A stretch of DNA of 38,093 nucleotides, from positions 4,655,029 to 4,693,121 of the forward strand of contig BFEA01000004.1 in NCBI GenBank assembly GCA_003427395.1, written 5' to 3'. This DNA is from Chara braunii. Taxonomy: Eukaryota; Streptophyta; Charophyceae; Charales; Characeae. Numbering within the stretch: position 1 is the first letter of the stretch; each line of letters starts with the position of its first letter. The translations under genes were made by a program, and so were the position numbers. Positions 21,069 to 32,497 of the stretch are shown here, piece after piece. The notes beneath the pieces were generated by a model that saw only the letters and a program-made list of their open reading frames with translations, had not been told where the DNA came from and did no database searches.

Positions 21069-23449
21069 AATGCCCTATGTAAGCAGGGTGTAAAGGGTTA
21101 AATCATTGAAGGACTATGAACTATTGTTTGCTAAGTTTAACTTGGGGATGGCGAGAGCACTTACCTTTGTGGTTTGGCATTGCATGTGGCTGAGTGAGGC
21201 TACTACTTGGTCTGAGTTTCAGTTTGACAGGTAGTTGCTGTAGTTGCTTGCCACGTGCTAGAGCGATAGGAGTCTGTTCAATTTCTGCATTTTCTAAGCT
21301 AAGTTTTTTTCTTAGATCAATTCTCGCATTTTATGAGATCTTTTGTTATACTTGGCTTTGTAAAAATTTTGGTAAGTTACTTTCTCTACGGGAAGTGCTG
21401 CCGAAATTTTTGCAAATCCAAGGAGTTAGTTCAAATTTTGACTTGTCAAAGTTCGACTTGTCTAAAGTTTATGTACGACTTAGTAAAAATCTGAAAAGTC
21501 TCGTTTTCTAAAGGGAGTGTTGTCCAAATTTTTGTTAAATCAGGGAGTTGGACGAAATTGGACTTTGGAAAGTCAAACACTATTTTTGGTTTCATATTCG
21601 GGCTGATATAAACTCTGAAAACGCACGTTTCCTACGGGAAGCGCTGCCGAAATTTTCTTGATTTAGGGGAGAAGATTATATTTTGACAGGTGGCGATTTT
21701 GGCGATCCATCCTGTATAGGGGAGATTGTGTCAGGGTCTACCTTTGCTTTGGACACTGTTTAAAGGTAGATTCAGGCTTAGTCAATTAGGATGATTGAGT
21801 AAGATCGTGAGATGGAGTTGTATTCTCCATGGACTTATAGGTTTAGCCTGGGGATTGACCTGTCTTGTATTACAGGTCCTCTTGATCATATTGATTCAGG
21901 ATTTGGACTAGGTTCAACTTGATCCTAGGAGGATCACCTTCTGTTATCATTGATAACAGGTCGGTTGCCGATTCGTCGGTTTACGATTCAACTCCAATTC
22001 ACTCATGCCACTCAACCTAAAGACTTTAGCCTTGTGATTGAACTGTTTTGTTGTGTTTTCACCCGGACTTTATTGAATGGTCATCCAACAAAAGTACTGA
22101 GTATTTATTTAGGAGTTGCACGAGCGAGGCTTGTATGGCTAAAGCGAGGGGTATGTGTGCAAGGAATGGTTGAAGTTGACCCCGTGTAGTGCGTGAATTT
22201 TTGATTGAATCTTTGATGTGATTGCAGGTGCGTTTGTGGTTCGGACTCTGGATGTTATTGCCTGTGATTACATACATATGTGGTTGAGAGGAGCCCCGCT
22301 GTGACTATGAGAACTGATCGCAGAAGTGATCGTCCTATATAATTANCCCTCATATATTTACGAGTACCCTGAGTATTTGAGAGACCTGCCGTATTTGTGC
22401 ATAAGGGCTATCCAGATTTTGTCTTGAGAGAGAAGGGAGTTTCCCTTTTTACCCTTGCTTTTTAGAGGTTGTATGGTTGGACGTTATAGTCCGTGGCAGT
22501 CGTCAAAGTCAAACCCCTTGACTTTCGCTCAGGCCCGGAGAAGGACTCGTCTCCAGGGAAGAAAGAAATGACTGCCACCGCAGGTATGGACCTGTGTACC
22601 ACCCGCTCTGCATAAGTTGCAGAAGAGGGTGTATGATCTTCAACCGCCCATGGCGGTTGTCCAGCGTCGAGAGATTAACCCTCAAGGCGCGTGTCAGCCG
22701 ACTCTTGAGTGTCGAACGCGACCCTCGAGATTAACGAGGATCGCCTGAGTATGGGTACTACATAGTACGCCATTGTGGCGACTGCCTGCGTACGCTTGCA
22801 TTGCGAGTCGATATGAATTAGCCCTGCGTCCGCGCGGTTTTATACTAAGTCCCGCGCCCGACGCCTATCCGACTTCCGCGACGGAAAGTTATGGGATGGC
22901 TACCGAGGGGCTAGGAGCGTTGTGACGTTGTTTGTGTTGCGTTGTTCGTGTGGGTCATTTCGTGCGTATGTGTGTGTGTGTGCGTGTTGTTGTTTTGTGG
23001 TTGTTAGAGTGGTGTGCGCGTGGTGTGTGGGATGCGTCCTAGTCGACCGGCGTTGAGCTGCGCTTGGGACTTCAGCCCCCCAAGATGTCAGTTCGCGTGC
23101 GGGTCCGATAGGCGTAATACCGCGCGTACCCCCTATGCTACAACGAACGAGAAACGCCCTCGGCTGGTCCACCTCTGCGATTGCAACCGAGTAGCTTTCG
23201 TACTGTGGACTGGTAGCTCGGCGGGGATACGCCCACTGAAGGGAGGTGACAACTCCCGTAAGGTGGAGGTAAGTTGTGCCTCGCGTAGGCCCTATCCTGT
23301 CGTAGGGGCTCGCGAGAGGTGTGGCTGGCGCACTCGGCCGGAGCGGCCTAAGGAAGCTCCATGTGTATGTTCGTGACGAGGTTGGTCCAAGTCCTGCGTG
23401 ACGCGGCCGGGAGGGTCCCGCGCTGCTGGACCGATGCACTCGACACCGG

Positions 23450-23496
23450 GCCTCGGCATGATAGGGGCCATCCAACCTACTCCCGACGATAATTAA
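23450..23496 (+). pseudogene. gag: gag C-terminal tail of host element H (3' part)
   Basis: With element G and one CCGG removed, the gag frame from 1412 continues here for 15 codons to TAA at 23494-23496. The protease ORF beginning at 23527 is in the same frame after that TAA, so gag and pol may have been read through or fused in the active ancestor. Confidence 0.7.
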
Positions 23497-23526
23497 GTTT
23501 CAGAATGGAGACCCTCCCCAAGGGAA

Positions 23527-24223
23527 ATGGAATCCAGAGGACCTGCGTTCGTTACAGGAGAGATTGGTGTGTTAGATATAGTCCGTGCCTTGGATTACCG
23601 CATCCCCTTGCCCATCGGACACCTGCTAACCATCTCCGAACAGGCTAATGACCGGATGCTACAACACTGCAAAGCAAACCGGAAGCGATTTGCCCTCACT
23701 AAATTGGCAACTGTAAAAGGAAAGGATCTCGTTAGAGATCCGAAGCCAGAGGAGCCAAGCACCTCCGAACCTGTCCGGATGGGCCTAATTCGGAAAGACG
23801 ATCACTTCCTACAGATCAAAGCCCTGCCATGGAGATCCGCGGAATGTGACATGGAAGTCTGGGGAACCCCCTATAGTGCAGTTCTTGACTCCGGAGCCGC
23901 GGTCCCGGCCATCTCACTACGGGTGGTTGAGCGGGCTGGTCGGCGGAAAGACGTGATTTCCTCTCGCGGAGGGCAATCACTTCGTTTCCGCTGACGAAGG
24001 TAAGATTCGAGTTGCAGGAAGGATGTCCAACGTCCCTTTTCGAATACGTAAAGTCCACACCTTAGGCGACGTAGTGGTCCTAAACGTGACCACATATGAT
24101 GTCCTCGTCGGATTACCAACCCTCATAGCCTTACGGGCCACGCTGGATTTCGAACGACAAGCAGTTATCCTCAACAGCACCGGAGGAAAGCCATACACCG
24201 TTCCAATGCACCTCACCCTCTGA
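23527..24223 (+). pseudogene. pol: Retropepsin-like protease region of host element H
   Basis: The N-terminal part is the linker seen between zinc knuckle and protease in many gypsy Pols (IPLPIGHLLTIS region). The aspartyl protease catalytic motif AVLDSGAAV has its Asp codon at 23887-23889. After a frameshift between about 23940 and 24000, the second frame (24023-24223) holds the C-terminal VLVGLPTL segment, equivalent to the hydrophobic-Gly motif that closes the retropepsin fold. It would process the polyprotein as a dimer. Stop TGA at 24221-24223. The flanking frame is preserved on both sides, so this is one broken domain, not two genes. Confidence 0.75.
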
Positions 24224-24550
24224 ACAACCTCGATGTCTGAGCGACAACGACCGGGACCCTGCGAAATCCTACGAATGATAAGGTGGGAAGAGTCCACGGG
24301 CGAATCCGACGTCGAACCCACATTACCACCGTCCACCTCCGAGAGTGAGGACGATGCGGATCCTCAAATTCTCGAGCTAACACGACAAAGAATCCGCTAC
24401 CCACTTCGACAGAAAACCGCAGACACTTTCGTTTTCACAAGGGATGCGCAATGAACCTGAGCGCTGATCATGGGAGAACCACTTATCCAGATATCTCGGT
24501 TGACGGATTCTTGGGAACCCCCGCAAACTATGTAGGAGGCGACCACCCCA
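24224..24550 (+). pseudogene. pol: Protease-RT linker region, host element H
   Basis: In frame with the second half of the protease beyond a TGA, 24233-24454 encodes an acidic, Ser/Pro-rich segment (STSESEDDADPQ), typical of a disordered linker between protease and RT. It ends in ATGA at 24451-24454, where an ATG overlaps the TGA. The frame opened by that ATG has plausible composition for about 40 codons, then a frameshift near 24560 leads into the RT frame. No catalytic motif. Confidence 0.55.
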
Positions 24551-26443
24551 TTGTTACCCAGATACCAGGATAAGCGGTCCTTCTGCGATCTCTCAAAAAT
24601 CCCTCTCGGTTCATTGCTCACCAAAGGAAAAGAAATCCGACTGCTACAGAGGGGCGCCGAAAACTGGACTTCAGAACCCTCTGGGCTGTACAACCTTGCC
24701 CCGTTCAATATTGGGCTAAAAATCGAGAAGAAGGTCGTGGACCTCCGAGATATCGAGGACGGCATCACACCAGAGGAGCAAGTGGCAATCAGAGAAGAGG
24801 AAGCCCAGATGGTTGCCACGATCTTCTCCTGGCGTTCCGACCATTCCTTCATATCATCTCCACCCACGAAAAAGACCCACGTGGTCAAGACCAAACAACT
24901 ACCGGTGGCGATACGAGATTGCCACTACGAACTGCATGTGCCGGACTATGTGCCGGATAAGATACACAAACTCATCGCAGACATCCTAACCGCATATCAG
25001 TGGGCGATTAGTACAGAGGACACAGACATAGGATTATCCCTGGTCATACAGCACGAGATCCAGACTGGCGCCCACCCGCCGATTCATTGTAAGCCATACC
25101 GATACTCGTTGGTCGAAAGACGAACCGCCCTAGAGCGTATCAGAGAATTCGAGGCCAACGGTTGGATCGAACCCGCTACCAGGCCGTGGCCCTTTCCCGT
25201 GGTTTTCGTCCCTAAAAAGACCGGATCCATTCGCATTTGCATCGATTATCGGAAGCTGAATGACATCACGATCAAAGATGTATATCCCCTCCCACGGATT
25301 GATGATTTGTTGGATGCGATTGGGTGTGCTAACTACTTTAGTAAATTCGATATCCGCCACGAGTTCCACCACATATTGGTGAAGGAAGAGGATCGTCCGA
25401 AAACGACGTTCGTGTTATTCGAAGGAACGTGGTAGTGGGTTCGATGTCCTATGGGCATTTGCAACGCTCCGGCTATGTTTCAAAGGGCAATGAACATGAC
25501 CTTTCATAATTTTGTTAACAAGACTCGGCTAGCACAGGGAATGGTGAACTTCTGCGTCATCGTGTACATGGACGACATCCTGGTGTATTCGGAATTGTTT
25601 CACGGACATGTGCAACACATCGAATAGACACTTGGAGCACTATGAGACGCGGGCTTCAAGATCGCCCTGGAGAAGAGCGAGTTTTTCCTGTCGGAAATCT
25701 CGTTCCTAGGGTACGTGGTGACGCGAGGGGGCTTGCGTCCGGATTCGAGGAAGGTCGCGACAGTTCGAGACGCCCCGACGCCCACGTCGCTAACGCAAGT
25801 TCAAACCTTCTTGGGGCTGGCCTTGTACTACCGATGATTTATCAAGGGTTTCTCGGCAACCGCACGGCCTCTAACAAACCTCTTGCGAAAAGACCAACCG
25901 TTGAGATGGGACGCTGAGTGCGAGCAGGCCTTTGCGACATTGAAGGAAGCCTTGGCCACATCCCCTATTTTGATTCGGCCCGATCCCGAGAAGCAATTTG
26001 TGCTTATCATGGACTGGCAACCGGAAGCGATCTCCGCTATTTTGGCGCAAAAGGGGAAGGACGACTGTGAGCACGTCATCGAGTATGCATCTCGGACCGT
26101 ACCAGACGAAAGGAGAAACGAGCCGGCGCCCCAAGGGGAATGCTACGCCGTGGTGTGGGGGATTCAACACTTCCATCCGTATCTGTACGGACAGAGATTC
26201 CTCCTCGTCACGGATCATGAGCCCCTGTTGGCTCTCAAGAGGCTCACTAATTACATAGGCATGATTGGACGCTGGGCAGTGCTGCTGCAGGAGTACGATT
26301 TCGACATCATCCATCGGAAGACGGAAAGACACGGGAATGCGGACGGGATGACACGACTGCACCGACCAATCAAGGTTACTAAGGGAGAAGAAATCGTCCC
26401 ATGGAAAGAACCAGAACCATTCAATGGGCCACAGTACGAGTAG
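24551..26443 (+). pseudogene. pol: Reverse transcriptase-RNase H of host element H
   Basis: One frame of 631 codons with four premature stops (TAG 25433-25435, TAG 25625-25627, TGA 25643-25645, TGA 25835-25837). RT motifs in order: FVPKKTGSIRICIDYRKLN, PLPRIDDLLDAIG, FSKFDI (first catalytic Asp), PMGICNAPAMFQ, and the YMDD box at 25565-25576, then FLGYVVTRGG and FLGLALYYR. RNase H follows with the Asp-Glu-Asp-Asp set at about 26012 (MDW), 26138 (GEC), 26213 (TDHEPL) and 26342 (NADG). All catalytic residues are kept; the stops make it dead. This copies the element RNA into DNA and removes the RNA strand. Ty3/gypsy assignment follows from domain order and RT motifs. Confidence 0.92.
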
Positions 26444-26476
26444 GTTGTCATCCTTCTACGTGCTAAGAAGTGACAC

Positions 26477-26800
26477 ATGACAATTAGCGATGAAGGTAAT
26501 TCTGGTGGCCCCCTCTCTCCCCTCTCATCCTCGTCTCTCTTCTCTTTGCCTGACAAATTTTGTTATTTCTGTGAGGCGATCTCACGTGTCTATTCGGTCC
26601 CTATGCGTCCTAGCGGGGAAGGGTATGTCGAATGGGTAGATTGTCGGCATTGTGTTTCTATGGCCCATGGTGCCTGCATTCAGTATCGGAACGCGAACAA
26701 GGTTTGGTTATGTCCCTTGTGTCGATCCAACAAAATTCCTACGGAGGCCCTCTTTCTAGAAACCACGTCAGAGGGTTTAGAAAAAACCCGTAGGTTTTGA
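26477..26800 (+). pseudogene. pol: PHD zinc finger between RNase H and integrase, host element H
   Basis: 108 codons in the same frame as the RT-RNase H block, separated from it by TAG (26441-26443) and TGA (26471-26473). After a Ser/Leu-rich leader, residues 29-82 form a C4HC3 PHD-type finger: C29-x2-C32, C56-x2-C59, H64-x2-C67, C79-x2-C82, with the Trp two residues before the last Cys pair that PHD fingers favour. PHD fingers commonly bind histone H3 tails, so a chromatin-targeting role in integration is an inference. A TGA (26798-26800) separates it from the integrase frame. It could be a fused module of Pol or a separate ORF. Confidence 0.75.
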
Positions 26801-28195
26801 AGGGCCGAAGTATGGACAGATGTCGTTTTAATAGCCACCGTAGTTGGGAACCCCCTCCGGGACTTCACCAAAGAGGACCGTAGAAGGGCTAATGAGAGGG
26901 CATGGGACTATCGATGGAACAACGGATGGTTGGAAAAACGGAAGACTGACGGTAGTGGGATTTGGATGGTCGTGCCCCACCCATTCGTAAGGTATGATTG
27001 GGTCAAGTCGGCGCACGAAGAGACCGCAACTCATTTTGCCGTACGGATTACGGAGGCAACAATTGATAAAAACGAATGGTATTGGTCAAATATTCGCGAC
27101 GATGTTAAATTCATCGTCCGAAATTGTCAGGTCTGCGCCGCTGACAAGGCGCCGATTCAGCCGCCTAGGTCAATAGTGCCCACTGAAATCCAACGGCCGT
27201 TTCAGAGGGTTACATGGATACGACGGATATCGTCGTGCCCCCTGGACCAAATAGTTGTGAATATTCAATCCTCTTGGTGTTCCTCGACCACTTTTGAAAA
27301 TGGATCGAGGCCTACCCATGTCAGACTAGGCAGACGGCAGAAATAGCACTGTATGTCAACCGTTTCCTTGGGATGCATCAGGATATCGAGGAAATACTTA
27401 CAGACAATAGAGCAGAGTTCCGAGGGGAAGTCATGAAGAATATAGTCATACATGGAGTGTCCATTCACAATACTGCCCCCCATATGTCTCAATCGAACGG
27501 TCTCGTAGAAATGCCAACCGGGTCATCAAGACGACACTCCGACGGAATATCACGGCTAGGGACACGCGACCATGGCCTATATTGTGGATCATATCTTGGC
27601 TGTACATCGAGGGACCCCACATGAATCTACGGGACTCTCGCCACTTCAACTACGGACCAACAGCCTAGATTGCATCTCGATATCGAGCCTTAACGACGAA
27701 ACGGCACTTGGCCGACGTCCCACAAGAGCAACGACCAAGAAAAAGGCGAAGCGCTATCTGGAGCTTATGGAGCGGGCCCTTCCCAAATTGGCCCGAAAGA
27801 GGCAGAGAATGACCGAATTTGCCCACGGCCGTCAGGTCCGCAGTTACGAGGCCCGAAATGGGAATGCCGGCCCCCGGCCCCAATATAAATTGGGGGACTT
27901 GGTGCAGGTAAGGAAATGTGCTCATCAAGGGAAACTAGCGCCACGATTCTTCGGGTGCTTTCGAGTGATCGAGCTCGGACCTAACGGAGTGAACACCGTG
28001 CGCCTCGCTCCTGAAGTGGCAGGCAGGCGGTCAGCTAGGCCCATAGTCCACCACGTGTCCTATCTCCGCCCTCTCTCTGTTTCCTCTCCTCCCTCTCCAA
28101 CTGGGCCGCCCTCGGAATCGGACTCCGAGTGGGAAACTGACGTCCCCCAGTCTCATTTTTCTCCCCCTCCATCTTCTCCCTCCTCTTCGCCATGA
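26801..28195 (+). pseudogene. pol: Integrase of host element H: HHCC, DDE core and GPY/F-like tail
   Basis: The HHCC zinc domain is H-x5-H-x30-C-x2-C (27014, 27032, 27125, 27134), preceded by a WLEKR/GIWMVVPHP segment. The core shifts frame at about 27205: first Asp codon in MDTTD (27217-27219), second in LTDNRAEF (27403-27405), Glu in GLVE (27508-27510), giving D,D(35)E. A TGA (27295-27297) and further frame changes between 27510 and 27572 break it. The 27572-28195 frame carries the rest of the core and a basic C-terminal domain with KLGDLVQV and KLAPRFFGCFRVIE, the GPY/F module with GCF for GPF. It inserts element DNA into the genome. The Pro/Ser tail ends in ATGA. I see no chromodomain. 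Confidence 0.88.
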
Positions 28196-28673
28196 GTTTT
28201 TCCACGGAACAGGTACTCAATGAGCGGATGTTAGCGCCACGCGGACACATCTCGGTGATCAGACAAGTTCATCATCCTCGTATCAGCCCGGACGTGATCC
28301 GATTTGCCCAGTTTTTCAGCACGACAAACGTGCATGCGGCAGCAGAGTTCCGATCCGTGATACCCAACAACAAGGTACAGGTGTTGGCCGAAGCATCGGC
28401 CTTTCTGCGACTCTCGGCACCGGGGACCAGCCACATCTCGACAATTGTCTCCTTTAGCGAAGACATCATTACGGTGGACCCGCGGGCGCATCCGAGCATC
28501 CTCTTCTCGCTGCGAGATTGGGGGAAAGGGTTGGTGAGTTCCCGGAGCTGCTTGCATGGCGAGGGGATAACGTCGTCAATACTAACAAGATTGACCTAGA
28601 CGGCATCCACGTTCTCTGGCAGAATCCCGCGGTATCTCTCCCTGCACTCACCATCTTCTCGCGTCCTCAATGA
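28192..28673 (+). pseudogene. Extra ORF after integrase, unknown function (host element H)
   Basis: The ATG at 28192 overlaps the integrase stop (ATGA). The first frame reads about 112 protein-like codons (for example VIRFAQFFSTTNVHAAAEF), then a frame change near 28519-28535, a run of G and A, moves it to the frame ending at TGA 28671-28673. Total about 158 residues. No signal peptide, membrane segment or known motif is visible. Its position matches where some gypsy elements carry an env-like or accessory ORF, but nothing supports an envelope identity. Confidence 0.5.
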
Positions 28674-29474
28674 ACCATCGCAGGTTCTCCACCTTCAGCC
28701 TCTCCTCTGCCTTCCCTGTGTTCTGTCAGTCAGCGCTTCATCTTCGTCTCTCTTTCCGAGTACAACCGCTGATGGTCCCTCTCATTAAGCCCGAACAGTG
28801 GAAAGGGTGGTGGCAAACTTACCAGACTGTATCTCTGTACTTAGTCGAGATCAGGCTGAAGTGGACCAGAGACGGTGAGCACCTTGCCGCGAACGAGGAA
28901 GTGGAGTTGCTCAATATTCAGACGTGGAGAACGGGGGTGGAAGGGGATTTACTGGGATTCGTCTTCGGATCGGTGGAGGCAGGACATCGACAGTCGATCG
29001 TGGGAGAACTCTTAATCCTCCTAACACAGCTGCTGGGCGATTTTCCAATCGACATCGACTCACATTGCGACGAGATCCGACGCCACATATTCTTTCTCGC
29101 AACCTGACACCGTATCTACAGTGGTCGGCGTGCTTGGATGGCGATTGGGACAACCGTAGTTACCCATCACACGAACTACCTAAACCCCGCAGAGATAATC
29201 GATCTTCTCTTCTTGGATCGAGGGGAGCCGACATCAGAAGAAGAAGAAGAGGAAGAAGAAGAGGAAGAAGAAAAAGAAGAAGAGGAAGAGGGAGACGAAT
29301 CGGAAGATACCCCCGAAGAGGACGAGTATTACAGTGAGCACAGTGAGCATGAGTCGGGGGCGATAAGTGAAGAGGAAGGGGAGGAGAACGAGAGCGAGGA
29401 AGAACGGGCGGAACAAACGGGGGCATAGGGAGAGGACCCTGCTGAAGCCGAGCGACGTCGGGCAGAAATCGCGG
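28670..29474 (+). pseudogene. Extra ORF with acidic run, unknown function, 5' part (host element H)
   Basis: The ATG at 28670 overlaps the previous stop (ATGA). One frame continues to the insertion point at 29474, with two in-frame stops (TGA 29105-29107, TAG 29426-29428). It has a mixed hydrophobic N-terminal half (WKGWWQTY, LLILLTQLLGDFPIDID) and a very acidic tract of about 24 residues, nearly all Glu (29236-29310), then SEHSEHESG-type acidic sequence. The frame resumes at 36146 after the solo LTR. The hydrophobic stretch is too short to call a membrane segment. I do not recognise the family. Confidence 0.5.
29237..29295 (+). repeat. GAA/GAG-rich codon run
   Basis: Purine-only trinucleotide tract coding for a nearly pure Glu run inside the extra ORF. 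Prone to slippage. Confidence 0.8.
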
Positions 29475-31878
29475 TGTCGAGCGCATCGGTCCGGCACCGC
29501 ACAAGGCAGCGCGGGACCCTCCCGGCCGCGTCACGCAGGAGTTGGTCTAGTCCTTGTTGCGAATATACATATGGAGCTTCCGCAAGCCGCTCCGGTCGAG
29601 TGCGTTAGCCATACCTCTCGCGAGCCCCTACGATAGGATAGGGCCTACGCGAGGCACGACTTACCTCCACCTTACGGAAGTTGTCGCCTCCCTTCGGTGG
29701 GCGTATCCCCGCCGAGCTACTAGTCCACAATACGAAAGCCGATCAATTGCAATCGTAGAGGTGGACCAGTTGAGGGCGTTTCTCGTTCGTTGTAGCATAG
29801 GGGGTACGCGTGGTATTACGCCTCTATCGAACCCGCACGCGAACCGACATCTTGGGGGGCAGAGGTCCCGAGCGCGACTCGTTGCCGGTCGACTAAGACA
29901 CATCCCACCCGCCACGCACACACCATTATAAAGAACATAAAAATAAACACACACACACACACACATACGTACATATACATATACAGAATGACACTGAACG
30001 AACAACGCGACAACACTCATAGTCCCTTAGTAGCCATCCCATAACTTTCCGATGCAGAAATTGGATAGGCGTCGTGCGCGAGGCTTAGTATAAAACCGCG
30101 CGGGCGCAGGGCTAACTGATATTGACTTGCAATGCAAGTATACGCAAGCAGTCGCAATGATGGCGTACTATATAGTACCCATACTCATGCGGTCCTCGTT
30201 AATCTCGAGGGTCGCATTCGACACTCAAGTGTCGGCTGACATGCGCCTTGAGGGATTGATCTCTCAACGTTGGACAACCGCCAAGCGCGGTTGAAAACTA
30301 CACCCTCTTCTGCACCCTTGGGTGGTACACAGGTTCATACTGTGGTGGCAATCGTCTCTTATTGCCCTGGAGACCAGCTCCTTCATCTAGGGCCTGGAGA
30401 GAAGTCACGGGGTTTGACTTTGACGGTCGCCACGAACTACAACGTCCAGCTATAAAATTCTAAAAAGCAAAAGATAACAAGGGACCTCCCTTTTCTCTCA
30501 AAAACATAGTTTGTTTAACCCTTACGCACGGTCACAGTAGGCCACGCGAAAACACCCAAGACATATATATTCACATATATAGAGGGTTATTAATATAGGA
30601 CGATCACTTCTCATAGTCACAGTGGAGCATGCAGTCATATATATATGTATGTGAGCGCATGCAGTCAAATCCAAAGTCTGAATCACCAAACATACCTGCA
30701 ACCACATCAAAGAGTCAACCAAGAGTCTATGCACTACACGGGGTCAACTTCAATCATTCTTTGCACTCACACCCCTTGCTTTTAGTCATATAAGCCTCAC
30801 TCTTGTGCAGCTTCTCAAATAAAATACTCAGCACTTTTTTTTAAATGACCATTCAAAATAAAGTTCGGACGAAAACACAACAAAATAGTTCAAATCACAA
30901 GGCTAAAGTCTTTAGGTTGAGTGGCAGGAGTGAATTGGAGCTGAATCGTAAACCGACCAATCGGCAACCGGTCTGTTATCAGTGATAACAGAAGGTGATC
31001 TTTGTAGGGTCAAGCTGAATCTAGCCCAAATCCTGAATCAATCGATCAAGAAGATCTGTGACACAAGACAGGTCAATGCCCCAAACTAAAATTATACGTG
31101 TATGAAGAATACAACTCCATAATACATCCTCACTCAAAATCATCCTAATTGACTAAGTCTGAGCATGCCTCTAAGCCAGTGCCCAAAGAAAGGTAGACTC
31201 TGACAGAGTCTCTTCTATATAAAGTGGATTGCCAGAATCGCCACCTGTCAAAATGTATTCTATCTTCTCTTAAACTAAGAAAATTTCGGCAACGCTTCCC
31301 GTAGAAAAAGTGTCTTTCCAAAATTTATATCAGCCCGAATATAGAAATAGAAATAATGTTCAACTTTTCAGTCTTTCCAAAGTCAAATTTTGTCTAACTC
31401 CCTGAATTAGCAAAAATTTGGACAACACTCCCTTTAGAAAATGAGACTTCCCACATTTTTACTAAGCCATATAAAATTTAGATAAGCTGAACTTTGAAAA
31501 GTCAAAAGTAGACTAACTCCTTGGATTTGCAGAAATTTCGGCAACGCTTCCCGTAGAGAAAGTAGCTTACCAAAATTTATACAAAGCCAAGTATAACAAA
31601 AGATCCCAGAAAATGTAGAAATTGATCTAATTTTTAAAAACTTAGCTCAGAAAATGCAGGAATTGAAACTAACTCCTATAACTCTAGCACGTGGCGAGCA
31701 ACTAAAACAACTACCTATCAAACTGAAATTCAGACCAAGTAGTAATCTCACTCAGTCACATGCAAGGCCAAACCACAAGGAGTAAGTACTCTCATCATCC
31801 CCAAGTCAAAATCCTCATAGATAGTTCATGAATCTTTCAGATGATTTAACCCTTGTACCCGACTTACATATGGCGTAG

Positions 31879-32497
31879 TGCTAGACCATTCAACTTAGAA
31901 ACAATGTCTAGCATGCCTCTAGGATATACACGAGCAGGTTGCACTACTACTTCTTTCTTCTTTGGGCATGTGACTAGACCATTCGGCTTGAAAACAATGC
32001 CTAGTGGCCCTAAACTGTTTAATATCCAAAATTTAATAAGTTTCTGACTTTGTTCTCAAAAGAAAGTGCAAATATGGGCAGGGGACTGAACCATTCGGCT
32101 TGGAAACAATGTTCAGCTTGCCCAGACTATTTCCAATTATACTCTGTAATTTCCCTTCTCTTCTTAGCGATATTGCTTAGCGCCGGACCATTCGGGTTGG
32201 AAACAATGCTCAGCTGCCAGTTCACATGCAAATATAAGTAAAGTACTTTTTTTTATACTCAATTTATACTTATGTGCGTGGTTTTCAGGCTAAACCATTC
32301 AGCTTAGAAACAATGCTCAGCCTTAGACCAAAAATCCTCCCTTAGAATAAAACGAGAAAACTCTTTCACATCAGACAGCCCTCAGAAAATAATTATAGCA
32401 ACCAGGCCATTCATCTTAGAAACAATGCCTGACCCTTAAAAAAACAGTCAAATAAACACAGCCCTGGGTCATTCAGCTTAGAATCAATGCCCAGTCC
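31879..32497 (-). repeat. Hairpin array, 7 units (solo LTR)
   Basis: Read on the minus strand, seven units keep CATTGTTTC.AAG..GAATG or close variants. Stems pair within the unit: GCTAGAC/GTCTAGC, CTGAAC/GTTCAG, CAGGC/GCCTG and CTGGG/CCCAG among others. Stems and unit number differ from the element G arrays, so this is an older or separate version of the same array. Confidence 0.85.

Larger units (their letters stand above)
1704..23445 (+). mobile_element. Giant LTR retrotransposon G, large-LTR derivative without pol
   Basis: Two direct repeats of about 7.2 kb (1704-8903; 14676-23445 minus a nested insert) flank a 5.8-kb interior. Termini are TGT(C/A)GG...CTCGACA. The 4 bases before it (1700-1703) and after it (23446-23449) are both CCGG, a target-site duplication. 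A primer-binding site starts 2 nt after the first LTR. The LTRs differ by scattered substitutions and small indels, so the insertion is not recent. No RT, RNase H or integrase is readable inside, which fits a non-autonomous large retrotransposon derivative; an antisense gag-like gene lies in the interior. Total span is 21.7 kb including the nested copy and an assembly gap. Confidence 0.9.
14676..23445 (+). repeat. 3' LTR of element G, interrupted by a nested LTR copy
   Basis: Starts TGTCGGTGCGAGTACCC and ends CCGATGCACTCGACA. The LTR parts are 14676-14847 and 16427-23445, together 7191 bases, against 7200 for the 5' LTR. All internal blocks of the 5' LTR recur in the same order. A single N is at 22346. 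Right flank CCGG (23446-23449) is the target-site duplication. Confidence 0.9.

Noticed and set aside
22900-23475. 191-codon minus-strand ORF at the end of the 3' LTR
   Set aside because: It crosses the LTR boundary and the TG microsatellite and is not kept in the 5' LTR.
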